The notes under the pieces are model-generated. The model made no database searches. It had not been told where the DNA came from and saw only the letters and a list, made by a program, of their open reading frames with translations. A DNA stretch of 7,942 bases, taken from NCBI GenBank assembly GCA_002427885.1, contig DIZI01000002.1, positions 1 to 7,942 on the forward strand. The letters run 5' to 3'. A program made the position numbers and the translations under genes. This stretch comes from Paludibacter sp. UBA6032. Lineage in GTDB: Bacteria; Bacteroidota; Bacteroidia; Bacteroidales; Paludibacteraceae. Below are positions 6,267 to 7,942 of this stretch, piece by piece; the stretch's first letter is position 1; every line of letters starts with the position of its first letter.

Positions 6267-6617
6267 TTATTCCAGTTTATTTTTAAAACCTATGATCATT
6301 TTTTGAATTTCAGAAATCTTAGATTGCAAATCATTGTAAATATCTGAATCTATATAATTTAAATTGAATCCCAGTAATAATTCGGTTTCAAGTTCAAAAG
6401 AAGATCCAATTGAGATTTCTAAAAACCTTCCAAAATCTTTATTACTGGATTTAGCTGAACCTTCTGCGATATTTGATGGAATTGAAACAGCAGAACGTTG
6501 CATTTGAGAAATTAACCCAAACCTTTCAATACCTGGAAAGGTGTTTGTAATTCTATAAATCTCTGTAACGAGATCTATGGATTTCATCCAAATGTCTAAC
6601 TTTTTGAAATTGTGCAT
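6267..6617 (-). CDS. Four helix bundle protein, S23 / 23S rRNA intervening-sequence protein family, 116 aa
   Basis: The sequence carries the family hallmarks: MHNFKKLDIW at the start, GLISQMQRSAVSIPSNIAEG (34-53), SNKDFGRFLEISIGSSFELETEL (58-80) and a last helix with KMIIGFKNKLE (106-116). Length (about 115-120 residues) is normal and the gene appears intact. The fold is a small four-helix bundle; relatives assemble into barrel-shaped pentamers, are encoded inside intervening sequences of some 23S rRNA genes (Leptospira, Coxiella) and include Avd of diversity-generating retroelements, where a basic surface binds nucleic acid and reverse transcriptase. No reverse transcriptase or template repeat is present here. 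Start: the ATG at 6617 matches the family N-terminus. It is AT-rich, lies between two efflux genes with which it has no known link, and is enclosed by inverted heptamer arrays, so it is best seen as an inserted passenger. Its cellular role is unknown. Confidence 0.93.
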   Translation of the reverse strand: MHNFKKLDIWMKSIDLVTEIYRITNTFPGIERFGLISQMQRSAVSIPSNIAEGSAKSSNKDFGRFLEISIGSSFELETELLLGFNLNYIDSDIYNDLQSKISEIQKMIIGFKNKLE

Positions 6618-6628
6618 ATTGTTTTAAA

Positions 6629-6660
6629 TCTTGGCTCTTGGTTCTTGGCTCTTGGTTCTA
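6629..6660 (-). repeat. Heptamer array at the adaptor side of the cassette
   Basis: On the minus strand this reads as four full 7-bp units (TAGAACC, AAGAGCC, AAGAACC, AAGAGCC) followed by AAGA. Units are of the same WAGANNN kind as the left array, but in opposite orientation. It starts on the base directly after the adaptor's TAA stop. The last seven bases of the adaptor gene (TAGATAA, 6667-6661) happen to fit the same heptamer in phase. Confidence 0.9.
6636..6659. repeat. 24-bp perfect inverted repeat, right copy
   Basis: This is the exact reverse complement of 6201-6224, set just beyond the adaptor stop codon. In operon mRNA it would be the 5' arm of the duplex that encloses the four-helix-bundle gene. 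Because the repeat is built of heptamers with a near 14-bp period, shifted pairings are also possible. Confidence 0.95.
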
Positions 6661-7563
6661 TTATCTACTTATCTTCACCACCGTACTATCATTCAGGCCA
6701 TAAGCACCTTCGCAGATAACCACATCGGAAGAAGTTAAACCGGAATTCTGAACTTCAACCAGATCATCATTTTCAATTCCTTTTTTTACCGGGACCTTAA
6801 TTGCCAATGTATTATTTACCACCTTCATAACCCAGAATTCGGTTTGGGTTTCGTTGGTCATCACAGCGTTTCGGGGCACTAAGCAGGCATTGTTGTGTTT
6901 GGCTTTTAAAATGTCGACTTCCAGATTCAGATTTTCAGGTAATTGTTTATTTGTGAGCGGTTTTATAAGGATTTGCTGGGTTTGATTTGCCTCATCGACC
7001 GTAGGCAGAATTTGATTCACAATTCCCTCGAACTTAGTATTATCACCCAAAACTAATGTACATTTAGTACCGATTTTAATTAATGAATTAAATTCGAAAG
7101 GTAAATTTAATTGAACCAATAACTTATTGATTTCAGTCACAGTGCAAAGCGAAGCTCCTTCCACCACATACGCTCCGTTTTCGGTTACATTTAAAGTGCT
7201 TATAAAACCATTTGAAGGTGCAGGAACTTTAATGATACCCAAATTGCCGGAAGTGGAGTTTTCTAACGCTTTGTTTTCCTTCGTTTGTATTTCAAACAGC
7301 ACATTTCCTTTATGAACGGTATCTCCAAACTTAACCGTCATTTTGCTCACATACCCCGAAATGGGCGAAACGACCATATTCTTTTTCAGATAAATGGTTT
7401 TTCCGTTGAAAGACAAATTATTATCAATTTCACCAAAAGTTACTTTTGACGTTTTTACGCTTACTACAGGCGTCTGTTCCTGCTCGGTTGCGGCCTTTTT
7501 TGCGCAGGAATTCAGCATAAATGCAATCAGGCAGGTCGAAAAAATGATTGAAATATTTCGCAT
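6661..7563 (-). CDS. RND efflux periplasmic adaptor lipoprotein (membrane fusion protein), 300 aa
   Basis: The adaptor links the RND permease to the TolC-like channel in the periplasm. The N-terminus is a lipoprotein signal: a hydrophobic stretch ending in LNSC, with Cys20 as the lipidation site. The first biotinyl-lipoyl half is at about 62-93 (VVSPISGYVSKMTVKFGDTVHKG) and the second at about 110-143 (VPAPSNGFISTLNVTENGAYV), followed by a beta-barrel domain (about 148-220) and a membrane-proximal domain (about 225-300). Only some 15 residues connect the lipoyl halves, so the long alpha-helical coiled-coil hairpin that normally contacts TolC is missing; this resembles hairpin-less adaptors such as Borrelia BesA. 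The ATG at 7563 is 22 bp after the TolC-family stop codon. The permease that should follow directly is displaced by the 475-bp four-helix-bundle cassette. Substrate cannot be read from the adaptor. Confidence 0.93.
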   Translation of the reverse strand: MRNISIIFSTCLIAFMLNSCAKKAATEQEQTPVVSVKTSKVTFGEIDNNLSFNGKTIYLKKNMVVSPISGYVSKMTVKFGDTVHKGNVLFEIQTKENKALENSTSGNLGIIKVPAPSNGFISTLNVTENGAYVVEGASLCTVTEINKLLVQLNLPFEFNSLIKIGTKCTLVLGDNTKFEGIVNQILPTVDEANQTQQILIKPLTNKQLPENLNLEVDILKAKHNNACLVPRNAVMTNETQTEFWVMKVVNNTLAIKVPVKKGIENDDLVEVQNSGLTSSDVVICEGAYGLNDSTVVKISR

Positions 7564-7585
7564 TGAAGTAATTATGAGTTGTAAA

Positions 7586-7942
7586 TTAATAGTTCCAGTA
7601 ATTATATGAATTTACCAACAATTGTTTTTCCATTTTAAGCAACAGGTAATCCTGTTTCTTGGCGGTAATATCTTTCAGTAAATTTTTAAAATCCATGACG
7701 GAAACTAAGCCCTGGGCCAGTTCATCAGCATATACTTTATAAAGTTGATCGTATTTAGCTACCTGATTCACAAGTATTAATCTGCGTTCATCCAGCGACT
7801 TTAGTTGACTTATTATCTTAGACTTATTAATTTCCTGTTGCGTCATAAAATAATTTTTCTCAAACTGAAGCGTATTGATATTGACGTTCAATTTTTGCCG
7901 TTCCAGTTTCCGTTGTCCGCCGTCATACAAATTCCAGCTAAA
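7586..7942 (-). CDS. TolC-family outer membrane efflux protein, C-terminal fragment (118 aa in the window)
   Basis: The frame is open through the right edge of the window, so the start lies outside; the TTG at 7930 is not a start. The visible part opens with FSWNLYDGGQRKLERQK, the conserved W-x-L/I-F/Y-D-G-G motif of the second TolC repeat, and continues as long amphipathic helices rich in Gln, Lys and Leu, with the usual ending DFKNLLKDITAKKQDYLLLKMEKQLLVNSYNYW. In the cell this would be the trimeric outer membrane channel and periplasmic tunnel of the pump. It is followed after 22 bp by the adaptor gene, a normal arrangement for Bacteroidota RND operons. No frameshift is seen in the visible part. 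Confidence 0.93.
   Translation of the reverse strand, partial: FSWNLYDGGQRKLERQKLNVNINTLQFEKNYFMTQQEINKSKIISQLKSLDERRLILVNQVAKYDQLYKVYADELAQGLVSVMDFKNLLKDITAKKQDYLLLKMEKQLLVNSYNYWNY

Larger units (their letters stand above)
6186..6660 (-). mobile_element. Candidate inserted cassette: four-helix-bundle gene between inverted heptamer arrays
   Basis: A block of 475 bp separates the adaptor and permease genes of one operon. Its outer parts are 7-bp repeat arrays (6186-6262 and 6629-6660), which contain a perfect 24-bp inverted repeat (6201-6224 against 6636-6659); its interior is one small gene. The right edge abuts the adaptor stop codon (6661-6663), and the left edge is 5 bp from the permease ATG. 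Deleting it would leave a gap of about 5 bp, comparable with the 9 bp gap between permease and barrel genes. There is no transposase and I see no clear target duplication, so movement, if any, would need help in trans. 'Mobile' is inferred from the layout. Confidence 0.5.

Noticed and set aside
6267..6617. Diversity-generating retroelement Avd gene
   Set aside because: The protein family is related, but there is no reverse transcriptase, template repeat or variable repeat in the window.
6186..6660. Classical insertion sequence or transposon
   Set aside because: There is no transposase, the inverted arms are repeat arrays rather than defined termini, and no target-site duplication is visible.

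Overview
The window looks like a chromosomal segment of a Bacteroidota bacterium, probably a Bacteroidales/Marinilabiliales-type lineage. This rests on a DUF6261-type protein, a TAnnTTTG-type promoter with a TTG 19 bp upstream, a hairpin-less RND adaptor, a long acyloxyacyl-hydrolase-like outer membrane protein and an S23/four-helix-bundle gene. The assignment comes from gene content, not from a marker gene. Every convincing gene lies on the minus strand, so the window is read from right to left.

Right half (7942 down to 1954): an efflux operon. It contains the C-terminal end of a TolC-family outer membrane factor (cut by the window edge), a periplasmic adaptor lipoprotein, a CusA/CzcA-like RND permease of about 1008 residues, and a PagL-like outer membrane beta-barrel whose ATG lies 9 bp after the permease stop codon. 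Together the first three would form a tripartite pump from inner membrane to outside; the barrel may alter lipid A or serve another envelope role. The operon promoter is outside the window.

Between adaptor and permease sits a compact inserted cassette (about 6186-6660): a four-helix-bundle (23S rRNA intervening-sequence protein family) gene enclosed by arrays of a degenerate 7-bp repeat. The arrays contain a perfect 24-bp inverted repeat. The cassette starts directly after the adaptor stop codon and ends 5 bp before the permease ATG, so removing it would leave a tight operon junction. In RNA the repeats could pair into a long stem around the small gene, resembling the intervening sequences that carry this family in some 23S rRNA genes. 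This is the most interesting structure in the window.

Middle (1483-1953): a 471-bp gene-poor interval with a weak terminator-like hairpin, a good Bacteroidota-type promoter pointing left, and 4.4 copies of a 42-bp tandem repeat, each full copy carrying a small dyad. If the promoter is real, the array lies in the leader of the DUF6261 transcript.

Left end (1-1482): a DUF6261-family helical protein, a strong hairpin just after its stop codon, and an AT-rich gene for a 193-residue single-span membrane protein of unknown role. Bases 1-74 hold nothing I can name.
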